Assembly (NCBI RefSeq): GCF_040802235.1
Contig: NC_133164.1
Location: 114,408,302-114,472,301, forward strand
Reading direction: 5' to 3'
Length of the DNA stretch: 64,000 nucleotides
From: Manis javanica
Taxonomy: Eukaryota > Chordata > Mammalia > Pholidota > Manidae
Shown here piece after piece: positions 1 to 10,468 of this stretch; the stretch's first letter is position 1, and every line of letters starts with the position of its first letter. The notes below the pieces were generated by a model, which was not told where the DNA came from, searched no databases, and worked only from the letters and a program-made list of their open reading frames with translations. Both the position numbers and the translations under genes were made by a program.

Positions 1-1123
1 ATAGCAATGGGGATGAGAAGGCTTCACCTGCGCCCCAAGCAGTGTTATCCTGGTTCGCACCCAGTGAATTCTGGGAGCTCAGGGCCTGGACTTTGTTATG
101 ACTAAAGACCTAAAAGCAGCCAAATTTGGTCTTAAAGTGATTTTTATTACTGGCAATGTCGTGGACTCGGGTTTTATTCAAGGGTAGGAGAGATAATTGA
201 GCTGGGTGGGCACTTGGGAATGAGGATGCAGACACAGAATGATGCGCCTTTAAGATGCCCATGAGTCCTGGATGTGCTCAGAGAGGGTGATCCGAACACC
301 CATGAGTCAAGACAGGGCACGGTGCCTTGTGAATTGTTAACTTTTCTTTTTACTAGATTATAAACTAAAGAATTTAGACCTCATAATCTTCAGGCCACTG
401 CCTGGTTGCAGAATTAACTCACAGCTTTTTACTTTACACAATTCCTCCCTACAGTAAGCAAACTGAAGCCACACCAGAGCTGTCCCCTGTCCCCAAGGCG
501 GGTGGTCTCACAAGTGGTGACCTGGGTTACAGCCGACTTCTGATGACTGCCCCTGGGGTGAACACTGCAGGCCTGCAGCGACGCCGCCCAGCTTTTTGTC
601 TCAGAATTTCCTCAGAGGAAGCCTTGACCATGCTTAGAAAGGCATCTTTCCAGCAGCAGATAGTTTTCCTCAGGGTTTCCTTTCCTCAGGTTCTCGGGCA
701 TTTAGAATCCACACCAGGCAGCTGCCAGACCCCAGGCCTCACTATAGTTCCATCTCTGCCACAGAAAGCCAAGTTCAACTCCCAACATCTCTTGGCCACA
801 GGAGTCACTCCTGAGATTCGGGGGTCGCTCTCCCTGTTCATTCCAGCCCCATGTCCCAGGCAGGCATAACAATAAAAGCTGCTGTGGGAGGCAGGCCTTC
901 CTTCTGCGTGAGGAGTTCTGCACGGCCCACCAGTGCCCAGCTGACTTTAAAGAAGGGGGTGGCTAGTTTTTGACCATGTCTGCAGTGGGCAGAGAAAGAA
1001 GGGAGCACTGGGGTGGGAGTTTGCAATTGCTCATCTACCTAGTTTTTAAAATGATCTAAAATAGACTTGATTTCTCAGTTTTGCACAAACTCTACCAAAG
1101 GAGATTTTACCCATATATTCCAG
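1..1123 (+). other. SERPINB10 intronic sequence at the left edge
   Basis: Inferred to be the intron before the 118-nt exon. I looked for the upstream exon (the segment corresponding to YGEKT...FHN of the family) and did not see it. No repeat is clearly recognisable. A polypyrimidine-poor tract precedes the acceptor at 1121-1123. Confidence 0.6.
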
Positions 1124-1241
1124 AAATATTTAGAAGACATGAAGACATACTTTGGTGCAAAGCCACAGTCTGTCAACTTTGTAGGAGCTTCAGATCAAAT
1201 CAGAAAGGAGATCAACTCTTGGGTTGAAAGCCAGACGGAGG
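1124..1241 (+). CDS. SERPINB10: SERPINB10 coding exon (KYLEDMK... QTEG), first in window
   Basis: The acceptor CAG is at 1121-1123 and the donor GT at 1242. The exon is 118 nt, exactly the size of the equivalent SERPINB8 exon at 17479-17596. It starts in phase 0 (Lys-Tyr-Leu) and ends after the first base of a Gly codon. It encodes the segment after s3A that contains the [11 protein letters not shown] motif (helix F and its loop), a hallmark serpin region. Confidence 0.93.
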
Positions 1242-4200
1242 GTAAGCTTTTATCACGTGCTCGCCAGGGTGTTTTCTCCAAGCATCATTTCCTGGTTTGG
1301 AATTTGTGTTTTATGTAAGTGTATGTATTTTGCAAATAGAACTGATAGAACTGTGGACACATTGTTAATATTCAGCACATTTCTTTCTCATTATGCCCAT
1401 AACTTTTAGATTCACTGCTTTCTAATAAGTCTTATCTAGAACATTTAAGCCAAGCCACTCACTTTACTAAGCAGACAAGAAAATGATCATGTCCGCTAAA
1501 TCCAAAGAGGATTCCAAGGGTAAAAAAGCAGGGAACTGCAAAAAGAAAATTTGGAAGAGTGCTGCATTTGTTGTTTTCAAAGGAAAACAGCTACTAATTA
1601 ATAACAAAAATGTAGCATTAAATTTGCTATATAATCTTAAGTAATTTTCAAAATAAGGTCATGTATTAGAGGAAAGGTTAAGCTGCTATAACAAAAAGAC
1701 CCAAAATACAGTGACTTAATAATAAGATAGGAATTTACATTTCTCTCACCAAGGAGTCCAAAGGTGGACACGCATTTCTGTTCCATGAGACCTCAGAGAG
1801 ATGCAGGCTGGTGGGTCAGCTCCACCATCCTCAAGACGCGGCTGTCAGCTCTAAGTCTAAAGTGATTCTGGCAATCGCCAATTTTAAAGTCAATGGGGAG
1901 AAGCCCTCTTTGCTTTTAAGAGGATGCCCTGAAAGTTTCAGACATTAATTCCACTCATATCCCAAACTTAGTTACATGGCACATTCTCTGCTTGGGTGAC
2001 AATTTGTCCTACTTTGCCTGTTGCCTGGGCGTTTCTGGTTTTAGCACATAAAGTTCTCTCACTCCTAGGCAACCTGAGATGGTTGATCACCCAGACTTGG
2101 TGTAATAAAGGTCTGTAAAATGTAATTTTTAGCTGGGTGGCCATATAATGTAAAATTTGAAGGTTCTACTTCTAAAAGGATAGAGTACAAGGATTCTCAT
2201 GGGCAATTCAGCAGCCTTTTTATTATAATCTTTATTCTAGCAATTAGGAAGCTGAAGCTCAAGAAAAACTCATGTTTAAATCCTCATAAATAGGATTCAA
2301 ATTTAAGTCAGTTTAGCTCCAAAGTCTGAACTCAGTTCAACACACCATGTTGCATTTTAAGTTGATATGTTTACTGCTGGTCCATTATATCTCACAAAGA
2401 AATATAAAAGGTATAGCCATCAATGAATATTAGTAATTAAGATGTTGCTTTTCATCAATAATATGGAATGTTTAGGTGACACCCCAGAACTTCAGACTTG
2501 ACTATATGTACCTGCCAGACATACTTGCTGAGGGTCCCACATATTTAAACTCAACATACCTAAAGCCATATTCAAAATGGTTTTCCCACACATTGCCTTC
2601 CTCGAACGCTCATTCTCCTCTCGGCGAATGGGTGGGGCACGTCGCTATCACTTGCCCATACCAGGAATGTGCCAGGTGCTCTCAATTCTCCCCTTTCCTT
2701 TGCCTCTTCATTTATGTTTCTGACTCATCTTTCTTTTGAAGTCTCTTCTCCCTCTGCTTTTAGCCTTTGACATTATAAATCTGTATTAATACAAAAACCT
2801 GCCTCTAAGCTTCCTCCCCTTAAATCCAACCTTCATTCATTTAGGCACAAATGGTGTCCCTAAAGTACAAGGTAGACCAGATGTACCGTGTCACTTCTGT
2901 ACTCAGAACCCATATGGTGTCCATGACCTGCAGGATGAACCCCCCAAACGGACCTAGGAGGCCCAGCTTGACCGTGGAGTTTGCCTGTCTCTCTACTTGA
3001 ACTCTTTGTCATTTTCTGACTCAAAAGACTTCAGGATTTGTAAGTGACACAGAGTCCTCTGAACCCCCTGTATCACCTCACCACCCCATGTAGTTATTCA
3101 TGCCACTCCCTCTATGTGAAACACCTTTCCCTGCCTGCCATTCCCAGCCCCTCCATGGCCAGTGGAGAACTTTCAGGGCTTCACTCAGGTATAATGTTCC
3201 CCAGGAAGCTGTCGGCTCCCAGCATGGGCTAAGAGACGTCCCGTTGCTCACTGTGGGAACCTTTACCTGGACACTTAGCACACTGTTACTCGAGTTAACT
3301 GCTGAGGCCTCCCCTGCTGGACTCCAGGACTCCAAGTGCCGTGACGCTGCTTTAATCAGGTTCACCTTTGAATCACCTGCCCCGACAGGCCTGCTCATAG
3401 TAGTTGTTGAGAGCATTAACGTTTACTGAAATGAATTGAGGAAGTTGGCAGCCCTAAATTCTCAGTTCCTTTTTCACTGAATGACAGACTCAAAAGCTAG
3501 GGCGAGGCCAAGAGCAACCAGAATTTTCAGTTTTTTATGTTGTTCTGAAGTTTCAGTATTATTTCTAGGCAGATGTCTTTTAAAAACTTTTCAGAAATTC
3601 TTCCTGGCAGTCTTTAAATCTAAATTTAAAACTCTTTCACTGAAGGAAATTACATATATTATTTATTTAATAATTTATTCTCTTCACTTTCTCCAACACA
3701 ACTCACAACAGTAGTATTCTCACAAAATGCATCGCCCAATTATTACTTTGAGAAAACCTCAGACAAATCTGAAGTGAGAATTGAGCGCCGTGCTACAAAC
3801 TTCTTCAAAACTGTCAAAGGCAGAAAGACAATGAATGAAGAACTGCCCCAGATTCAAGGGGACAAAGATGAAATGACAGTTCAATGCAATTTGAGATCTT
3901 GGATTTACATCTGGCCCAGAAAAATATCTTTATTGGAATAGTAGATGAAATGTAAATAGGATCTATTAACAGTATTCTATCAATGTTAACTTCCTGGTTT
4001 AGATCATTGGCACATAAAAGAGTCATCATTTAACAATATTTCATAACCATCGTTTTTGAAAGTGTGTCCTATCCCCAGGATGTAACAATATCATTTGAAA
4101 TCTGTCCTTTTGCTCTTGTAGGAAAAATCCTGAATCTCCTACCTGATGATGCTGTGGATTCTGTAACCAGGATGATTCTGGTGAACGCCCTTTACTTTAA

Positions 4201-7200
4201 AGGAATCTGGGAACATCAGTTCTTAGTTCAAAACACCACATTAAAGCCTTTCCAAATAAATAAGGTAGGAACCTTTTAAGAATCAGCATACGGGTTTTTA
4301 CATGGCACTGCAAAAGAGATTCTATTTCACATCCACTCTGCTTTCTCAATATATGTTTCGGTAAACTATGCCTCTTACTAGGCGGGGATGGCTGCGCCAA
4401 AATGCCCCTTCCATTGTTTTTCTCTAAAAACAGACTATTCACATATTTCATCACTCAGTCCTTGCGACAACTACAGTGGAGTAGTTATTAGATTCCTTGA
4501 GGCCCCGCCTGAGTTAGAAGTCCATCAGATCCACAACCCCAAGCTCTTCACTGTACCCTCTGTTCTTGCTCTAGTAAGCCGGTCCTATCTACCAAGCTCT
4601 CACCCTCCCGTAAGTAAAAGAATTAAAACTTAACATTTTCACCTCTTCCAGTAAGGTTTTTCTCTGTTAGGACACACCTACTTGCTTTTGCAGTAGGAAC
4701 CACTGTAACAAAAAGGCAGTCCAACACATGTTACATACCGCATAGGTACCCTAACCACCTTGGAAATGCCTGGCATCCCACCTGTTCATCCCTCCCTCCA
4801 ACTCCCTGTCAATCATGGACCTTTTCACTGTCTCTATAGTTTTGTCATTTCCAGAATGTCACACAGTTGGAATAGTATAGTATGAGGCCTTTTCAGACTG
4901 TTTTTTTCCACTTAGCACTGTATTTACAGTTCTCCACGTCTTGATCATTTCGCTTTATTTCTGAATAATATTCCATTGTCTGGATGAACTGCAGTTTGCT
5001 TATCCATTCACCCACTGAAGGACATCTTGGTTGCTTAAGAATCCAAGGTAATTGTGAATAAAGCTGCTATAAATATTCATGGGCAAGATTTTTTGTGGAC
5101 ATAAGTTTTTAACTCATTTTGGTAAACATTCAGGAGCACAATTGCTGGAGCATATCTTGATACGATGCTTAGTTTTGCAAGAAACTGCTGAGTTCTTCCA
5201 AAGTGGCTTCCATTTTGCATTCCCATTCACAGGGAATGACAGTTCCTGTTGCTCCACATCCTTACCGGGAATGGATACTTTCAGCATTTTGGACTTTCAG
5301 CCATTCTAATAAGTACATAGTGGTATCTCATTGTTTTGATTTGCAATTCCTGACTGACATATGATTGAGCATCTTTTAATATGCTGTCTGTCTTCCCTTG
5401 ATGAGATGTCTGTTCACATCTTCTGCTTATTTTTAACATTGGTTCATTTGTTTTAATATCACTGAGTTTTTAGGAGTTTTTTAAAAAATAAATTTTGGAT
5501 ACCAGCCCTTTATCAGGTATGTGTCTTGTAAATATTTTCTCTCAATCTGTTGTTTCTTTTCATTCTTGTAGTAAATTTCAGTTATTAAAATACAGAAATG
5601 TTAGCGTGTGAAATACGCCTTACTCATTCAGTTTCTGAATCATTGGCATTTACATAGTTTGCATAAGATTATACATTTCTAAAAGTGTTTGGCAGACTCC
5701 AGCTAGCTATGTTTATAGAAGTTGCCACAATAGTGTCCATGTGAAAAAGACACTCCCACATTACCTATTGGTGATGTTGTCCAGCAGAACATACATTCCA
5801 GAAAGCCAAGTCTGAATAATTGATTCAGCATTTAGCATCTCTGCTAAATTCCAATTTTTGCCAGTGTCCCAGACTACTGGGAACCAGTGAGCAAAGAAAG
5901 TTAAGGATTCAGTGAATCACTTCCTCCGTGACCTTGCTACTTATTTTCTACAGACTACAAGCAAATCAGTGCAAATGATGTCCATGAAAGAGAAACTTCA
6001 CATTTTTCACATAGAAAAGCCACAAGCCACAGGCCTTCAACTCTACTACAAGAGCCGTGACCTCAGCCTGCTTGTACTACTGCCGGAAGATACCAGTGGG
6101 TTGGACCAGGTAAAGACATCAGTCTGTCTGATGTGCAGATGGATCATGTTTACCCCCCCGGGGAAATGGTCTCCCTTTTCTTGAATTCCTACAGAGGAAG
6201 GCAACCAACATGCTTTGAGCCCCATGTACTTCACCTTCACAGTGTCATTTGCCTTTATAAAACTCTGTAAGGCTGGTATTCCTCAGAAAGTTTAATTAGA
6301 CTATAGACATCTCTAGCATCAGGTAGCCATATAAACAGCTACAGAACAACGCACACACACATCCTTTGTTAGTCACAAAGCTGAGTGGATTGGCTATATA
6401 ATCTTTCAGTCAGTTTAGGTTTTTCTTTCTCCTCTGGTAGGAACCACCTCAATGGAATTCATTTTTAATCACTTGCATTAATCTAGCCTCAGGCATACAA
6501 TTTTAAACATTAAACTGACTTGCAAAACCGTAAAAAATGTTCACTGAAATAAACAGTCTTTAGGAGAAATAGTCTGTTATCAGTACCGACTTCAAAGATT
6601 ATTTAAGTTGTATATCAGTCAAATTTCTATGAAGCCTGACATAAGTTTGGTCACACCATGTTTATGAGCAATTTGCATGTCTGAACTGAACATTAACTTC
6701 TCATGCAATAGTGGCTGGTCTTTGCACAATGCCTAACTTTTTGTGTGTGCCAGATTCTCTATAAGTTTCCATAGCCCTGCTAGAAAGCAGAAAATATTTC
6801 AGTATTACACTGTAAACTTTGTGAAGCTGGAGAGATGGTGAAAATAAGACCCAGTGTGGGCACTAAAATATTAGGATCACACCCTTATAAGACAAGCTTT
6901 TCTTCCTAAAAGTATAGGTTCCTGGGCTCAAGATATTATCACATTATGAATGTACACCATTTAAAAATACGCCATTGACAGCAATGCTTGGATCTAGAAA
7001 ACTCTCAAAGTAGCAAAAGCATGTGCTTTGAAACAAACATGCAATTAAAAAATAAAAAATTTTTTCTCATGCATACATGCACATATGTGCAGATATATAT
7101 ATACTCAATATTTCAAAACTTATAAAGAGGAGAAAAACATCCCTAGAGCCACTATTAAGAAGTCATTATTCTTAAGACTTGGGGATTTTCCTTTATTTTT

Positions 7201-8089
7201 TTGCATAGTTTATAGTTACTAATTTCATATGGTTATAGGATATAGACATTTTCTCTCAGATTTTGTTTTCAAAGTACTGTCTTCCATGTTAATAAAACAA
7301 ATGTATTCTGTACCTTGGCATAATTTGTCACAGAGTGTATGCTTTTGTGTAGTGAACATCTAAGTGTGTGTGTGCATATATATATATTGATATATTTGCA
7401 TGTGCAGTGTATGTCTTGCATGCTGTCATAGAAGTACTTTATTTTGAATGAAGGTATAATTCTTCTATATCCTGAGAATTCACAGACTGCAAAACGAAGA
7501 CTCTGTAGGTCAACAGTGTGAAGGATCTTATTACGCAAAGAATTTCCAAACGTGTGTGTTTTGTTACCCTGGGTGATGGAGTGACCGTAACTCATCTATG
7601 TAATATCTAGAGATTTCACTCAAGCAGTCTTTCTCACTCCCCTTCGGAATTGCTGATCCTTCTTCCTTGGTTCCAATCCTGCAGCTGGAAAAGGCCACCA
7701 CCTATGAGAAGCTGAACGAGTGGACCAGCGCAGACATGATGGAGTTGTATGACGTGCAGCTCCATCTTCCTAGGTTCAGGCTGGAAGAGACTTACGATCT
7801 CAAGTCAGCACTGAGCAGGATGGGGATGAGTGATGCCTTTGACCAGAGCAAAGCTGATTTCTCAGGAATGTCTGCAGAGAGAAACCTGTATCTGTCCAAT
7901 GTTTTCCACAAGTCCTATGTGGAAATAAATGAGCAAGGCACAGAGGCTGCAGCTGGCACTGGGAGTGAGGTGGGTTTGAAAACGAGCCTCCCATCCATTG
8001 AATTTAATGCAAACCACCCATTCCTCTTCTTCATCAGGCACAATAAAACCAACAGCATTCTCTTTTATGGGAGGTTCTGCACCCCCTAA
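1124..8089 (+). CDS. SERPINB10: SERPINB10 (bomapin), 5'-truncated by the window edge; four terminal coding exons
   Basis: Joining 1124-1241, 4122-4264, 5954-6109 and 7685-8089 gives an open frame of 273 residues ending in TAA. The human protein is about 397 residues, so roughly the first 124 (helices A-D, the CD loop and its nuclear localisation signal) lie left of the window. Every junction is GT/AG and phases match (exon 118 nt ends in phase 1, the next completes a Gly codon). Seen: the [10 protein letters not shown] breach-region segment, the hinge GTEAAAG, the reactive loop, [12 protein letters not shown] and the C-terminal GRFCTP. Known of the family: bomapin is a nucleocytoplasmic serpin of haematopoietic cells that inhibits trypsin-like proteases such as thrombin and trypsin in vitro. 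There is no signal peptide in clade B. The aligned P1 is Lys rather than human Arg. No frameshift or stop is visible, so it looks functional. The assignment over other clade B serpins rests on near-identity through [13 protein letters not shown]-like and [17 protein letters not shown]. Confidence 0.95.
1674..1990 (-). repeat. MLT1-like ERVL-MaLR LTR fragment in a SERPINB10 intron
   Basis: The opening CTGCTATAACAAAAAGACCC and the later CCAAACTTAGTTACATGGC resemble old mammalian LTRs of MLT1 type in reverse orientation. It is strongly diverged. The family name is by eye only. Confidence 0.4.
2221..2353 (-). repeat. MIR SINE, antisense
   Basis: The order GAAGCTGAAGCTCAAG, then GATTCAAATTTAAGTCAG, then CTCCAAAGTCTGAACTC, then ACACCATGTTGC follows the reverse complement of the MIR consensus. 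Diverged, as expected of this old SINE. It lies in a SERPINB10 intron. Confidence 0.6.
2870..3300 (+). repeat. L2 LINE fragment, sense
   Basis: Matches the L2 3' region in order: a Leu/Pro-rich coding remnant, GTGAAACACCTTTCCCTGCC, then TTCCCCAGGAAGCTGTCGG (like the consensus CCAGGAAGCCTTCC). It lies in the same SERPINB10 intron. Confidence 0.55.
4122..4264 (+). CDS. SERPINB10: SERPINB10 coding exon (KILNLLPDD... FQINK)
   Basis: The acceptor TAG is at 4119-4121 and the donor GT at 4265. The exon is 143 nt, the same size as the SERPINB8 exon at 19221-19363. The first two bases complete the Gly codon of QTEG. It carries the strongly conserved [11 protein letters not shown] sequence of strand 3A/breach and WEHQF. 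The C-terminal Lys replaces the Glu I recall in human. Confidence 0.93.
4765..5580 (-). repeat. L1M LINE fragment, antisense
   Basis: The typical antisense L1 3' region is readable: GAATAATATTCCATTGTCTG, TTATCCATTCACCCACTGAAGGACATCTTGG, GAATAAAGCTGCTATAAATATTC, TGTTGCTCCACATCCT, TAGTGGTATCTCATTG and TTTATCAGGTATGTGTCTTG. About 800 bp, old and indel-bearing. It lies in the intron between the second and third SERPINB10 exons of this window. No intact ORF2. Confidence 0.85.
5954..6109 (+). CDS. SERPINB10: SERPINB10 coding exon (TTSKSVQMM... SGLDQ)
   Basis: The acceptor CAG is at 5951-5953 and the donor GT at 6110. The exon is 156 nt (52 codons). It encodes VQMMSMKEK, the segment LHIFHIEKP, the strand sequence [20 protein letters not shown] and ends at Asp-Gln. 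The SERPINB8 counterpart is one codon shorter (153 nt). Confidence 0.93.
6110..7684 (+). other. SERPINB10 last intron, no clear element
   Basis: AT-rich intron of 1,575 nt. It has a short purine/pyrimidine-alternating stretch (TG then TA runs) at about 7366-7398. I see no gene or convincing interspersed repeat. Confidence 0.5.
7685..8089 (+). CDS. SERPINB10: SERPINB10 terminal coding exon with reactive centre loop
   Basis: The acceptor CAG is at 7682-7684 and the stop TAA at 8087-8089. The exon is 405 nt, identical in length to the SERPINB8 terminal exon. It contains [14 protein letters not shown], the ADFSGMS motif, [12 protein letters not shown] (P17-P9 hinge, small residues at P12-P9 as in inhibitory serpins), the loop [16 protein letters not shown], then the s4B/s5B core [12 protein letters not shown] and the C-terminus. 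By alignment P1-P1' is Lys-Thr. Confidence 0.95.
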   Translation: MEKATTYEKLNEWTSADMMELYDVQLHLPRFRLEETYDLKSALSRMGMSDAFDQSKADFSGMSAERNLYLSNVFHKSYVEINEQGTEAAAGTGSEVGLKTSLPSIEFNANHPFLFFIRHNKTNSILFYGRFCTP

Positions 8090-8161
8090 ACCTTGTATCT
8101 CTCTCATCAAACAAGACCATCTTATGGTATAAAAAAATGCATCATAAGAATGAAAAACACA

Positions 8162-8167
8162 ATTAAA
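8162..8167 (+). terminator. SERPINB10: Candidate SERPINB10 poly(A) signal (ATTAAA)
   Basis: ATTAAA lies 73 nt after the SERPINB10 stop codon. It is the nearest common hexamer variant. An AATAAA further on (8757-8762) sits in an L1 3' end, so it is a possible distal alternative. No cleavage data are available. Confidence 0.4.
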
Positions 8168-8577
8168 CATCAGTTTGTAGCCTAGATCTTTTTCATATTT
8201 GAATATTAGCAGATAAATCTTGAAATAATGCACTCTAATAACCCTATGGTATCTATATAACTTGTAGAACGGCAAGTTTTATTTTTACCATTTAACATTT
8301 TGTCTTACTGTGACTTTTATTTACGTCTCAGAAATACTGAATGTCTCACAATTCACGAACTACTTGGCCACCGTGTTATCATTGACGCTGTATTTCATAT
8401 GCATCATTTAGTGAAGACAAATCTTTGTAAAGGAGATAAATTGATAAGCAAGAATTTTCCCAAGAATGTAGTTTCAATAGTTCACAAATTACCACTGTAA
8501 AATTAAATCTCCCTTTCTGCTATCTGAATATTTAACAAACACTTATGATGTCGACATCAATGGAAAAAACAAAAAAC

Positions 8578-8785
8578 CACAGAAATCCAAACAAAATCTG
8601 GAGTGCAGTTAATAGCAATGAACCAATGTTGGCTTCTTACTTTTAACAAATGTATCATGGTAATGTTGGAGATTATCATTAGGGGAAACTGTGTTACTAC
8701 CAGATAGAGTTCCCTGTATTACCTTTGCAACTTTTCTGTGAATTTCAAAGTTCCAAAATAAACATTTTATTAAAAAATAATTGTG
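8578..8785 (+). repeat. L1M 3'-end fragment, sense
   Basis: The run AACCAATGTTGGCTTCTTAC, AACAAATGTATCATGGTAATG, ATTAGGGGAAACTGTG, CTTTGCAACTTTTCTGTGAA and AAAATAAACATTTTATTAAA follows the 3' UTR of L1MA/L1MB elements. It contains the element's own AATAAA (8757-8762). It lies just downstream of SERPINB10. Confidence 0.75.
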
Positions 8786-10030
8786 TGTAAAGCTGTTGTA
8801 CTAACATCCCTGCTTTTAGAAATCATATAAAGTAGAAGAATAAATTTCTAATTTATATAAATGTATATTATTGGTTATAAGAAGGTATTTTTAGTAATAT
8901 TGAATCTCCATACATTGGCTATGTTTTTCTAACTAATTTAAAAACGTTCACACACACAACTATTTATTGGTAGTCTCATTAGCTGTTACGGTCATTTTAG
9001 AGGCCGATTATATCACACTGTCTTGCTTTCTTTCTATTCATCTAATAAAATGAAAGACTGGATCTGACATGAACCGTTTCTAACTCGGTTTAAGAATATG
9101 TGATTTCTGTACCAATTTTGGTTCAGTATTATAGGATAAATAAAAAAGGTTCTATGCCTAGCTCCAAAGATAGGAAATTGTAATCTACCTGACATTGTCA
9201 TATCTTTATGAAACATTTTGCTTCTATCCATAAAATCTCACACTAAGGAGCAATGAAAGAATTCCCCGTGTCTGTGTCCCAGTAAACTCAAAGTCCTTAA
9301 AAGTTATGTATCATTGTACATTCCAAAGAAATGTAGGCAACAAGTGAGTCGTTAGCATAGACATCAAGCCAGGATAAAGGCCCGCAAAACACTTAGAGGT
9401 TGCCAATCAGAAAATACTAAACATGGTATTTAAAAAATTTGGTTTGCAAGAACAAATGATTTTAAAGAGGATAAATACAATTTACTAGTTGGATTTCAAC
9501 CAGAAATCTTCAGGTAATTAGTATGTGGATGAAAGACAAGTGTCAAGGTTTATGAAGTACAATCAGTGATGCCTTTATTCTACTTGAATCAACCGATTTA
9601 TTTCCTGCAGAGCATTCCCTCCTTAAGGAGATCAATCCAGCTTGAGTAATGAAGTGAACTGAAAACTAGATTTTCAAATTAGCATGTTGCAAAGTGTTAA
9701 ACTAAGATTAAAACAAACATGTATTTAATCACACTGATGTCACTAAATTTTAAAATGATTTTTGTGAGCACAAAGATGTGTATTTCTAAGGAAAATGATT
9801 TTTCATATTCTTTAAATTTTGGTTTGATAGCGTTCATAACATCAGTATTTAGCATACTAACACATAAATTCAAAGTGATGCGGAGATGCACGCTCAAAAA
9901 TTGTTTTCGATGGGAATCCTATCAGAAAAGTTTGGAAGCCACTGGCTTTAGGAACCTTTAACCTCTGGTTTGCTTTTAGTTCCTTTTCAAGGTGAAGTCC
10001 CAACCTTGCATCTGCTCCTGCACACTCACG
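8786..10030. other. AT-rich spacer between SERPINB10 and the SERPINB8 CpG island
   Basis: About 1.2 kb of low-GC sequence with no open frame of note and no serpin-like exon. I saw no HMSD-like serpin segment here. The GC content jumps at about 10,030 where the CpG island begins. Confidence 0.5.
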
Positions 10031-10220
10031 CTGAACACGACTACCGCGCAAACCAGCCCAGGAGGACAGCCTGTCCCCTCCTGCGCGCACCTCGGGCGGA
10101 CGCGCTCGGGAGCGGCGCTCTTCTCCCCGCGGCCCGGCGTCCCCGGAGACAGCCTGCGGGTGCGCAGTCCCCAAGGGCGCGGCCCGGCCACTCCTGGCTG
10201 CCCCGAGTCATCCGCCGGAA

Positions 10221-10301
10221 GCCTGTTCCGAGCTCAGAGCCGACAGGAAGCGTCCAAGCGGAGCAGCCGCAGCCGCAGCCGCAGCCGCAGGAGCCTCCCA
10301 G
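10221..10301 (+). other. SERPINB8: Candidate SERPINB8 5' untranslated exon ending at a GT donor
   Basis: The sequence CTCCCAG|GTACCG at 10,301/10,302 is a plausible donor inside the CpG island, downstream of the ETS-like site. The coding exon at 14,400 begins with an acceptor just ten bases before the ATG, so at least one upstream untranslated exon must exist. The left boundary given is arbitrary. Other donors in the island are possible. Confidence 0.35.
10262..10290 (+). repeat. (GCAGCC)n hexanucleotide microsatellite in the CpG island
   Basis: Four to five copies of GCAGCC/CCGCAG in a row. It lies within the candidate 5' untranslated exon, so length variation would change the mRNA leader. 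Confidence 0.8.
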
Positions 10302-10448
10302 GTACCGGGTGTAGGCGCGCGGGTCCCCGGCTGCACCGCGGACGCCTCCCGCCCGGAGGTCCGGCCGGGGCGGGGAGAAGCAGGGAGAGGCGGAGCCACG
10401 AGGCCGCCCCCGAGGAGGGCAGGAGAGGAGGGGACTAGGGGATGCGGC

Positions 10449-10468
10449 GGGGGGAGGGGAGGGGAGGG
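10449..10468 (+). other. G-quadruplex-capable tract
   Basis: Four G-runs (6, 4, 4 and 3 Gs) separated by single A residues. This fits the G3+N1-7 pattern with one-base loops, which favours stable quadruplexes. It lies in the CpG island on the coding strand, just after the candidate first exon. Confidence 0.7.

Noticed and set aside
1..1060. Possible upstream SERPINB10 exon
   Set aside because: No frame with serpin motifs and no acceptor/donor pair that fits. The earlier exons must lie left of the window.
4765..5580. Possible functional L1 ORF2
   Set aside because: Antisense, truncated and full of stops and indels.
7862..8275. Antisense 137-codon frame over the SERPINB10 terminal exon
   Set aside because: Shadow of a true coding exon on the + strand.
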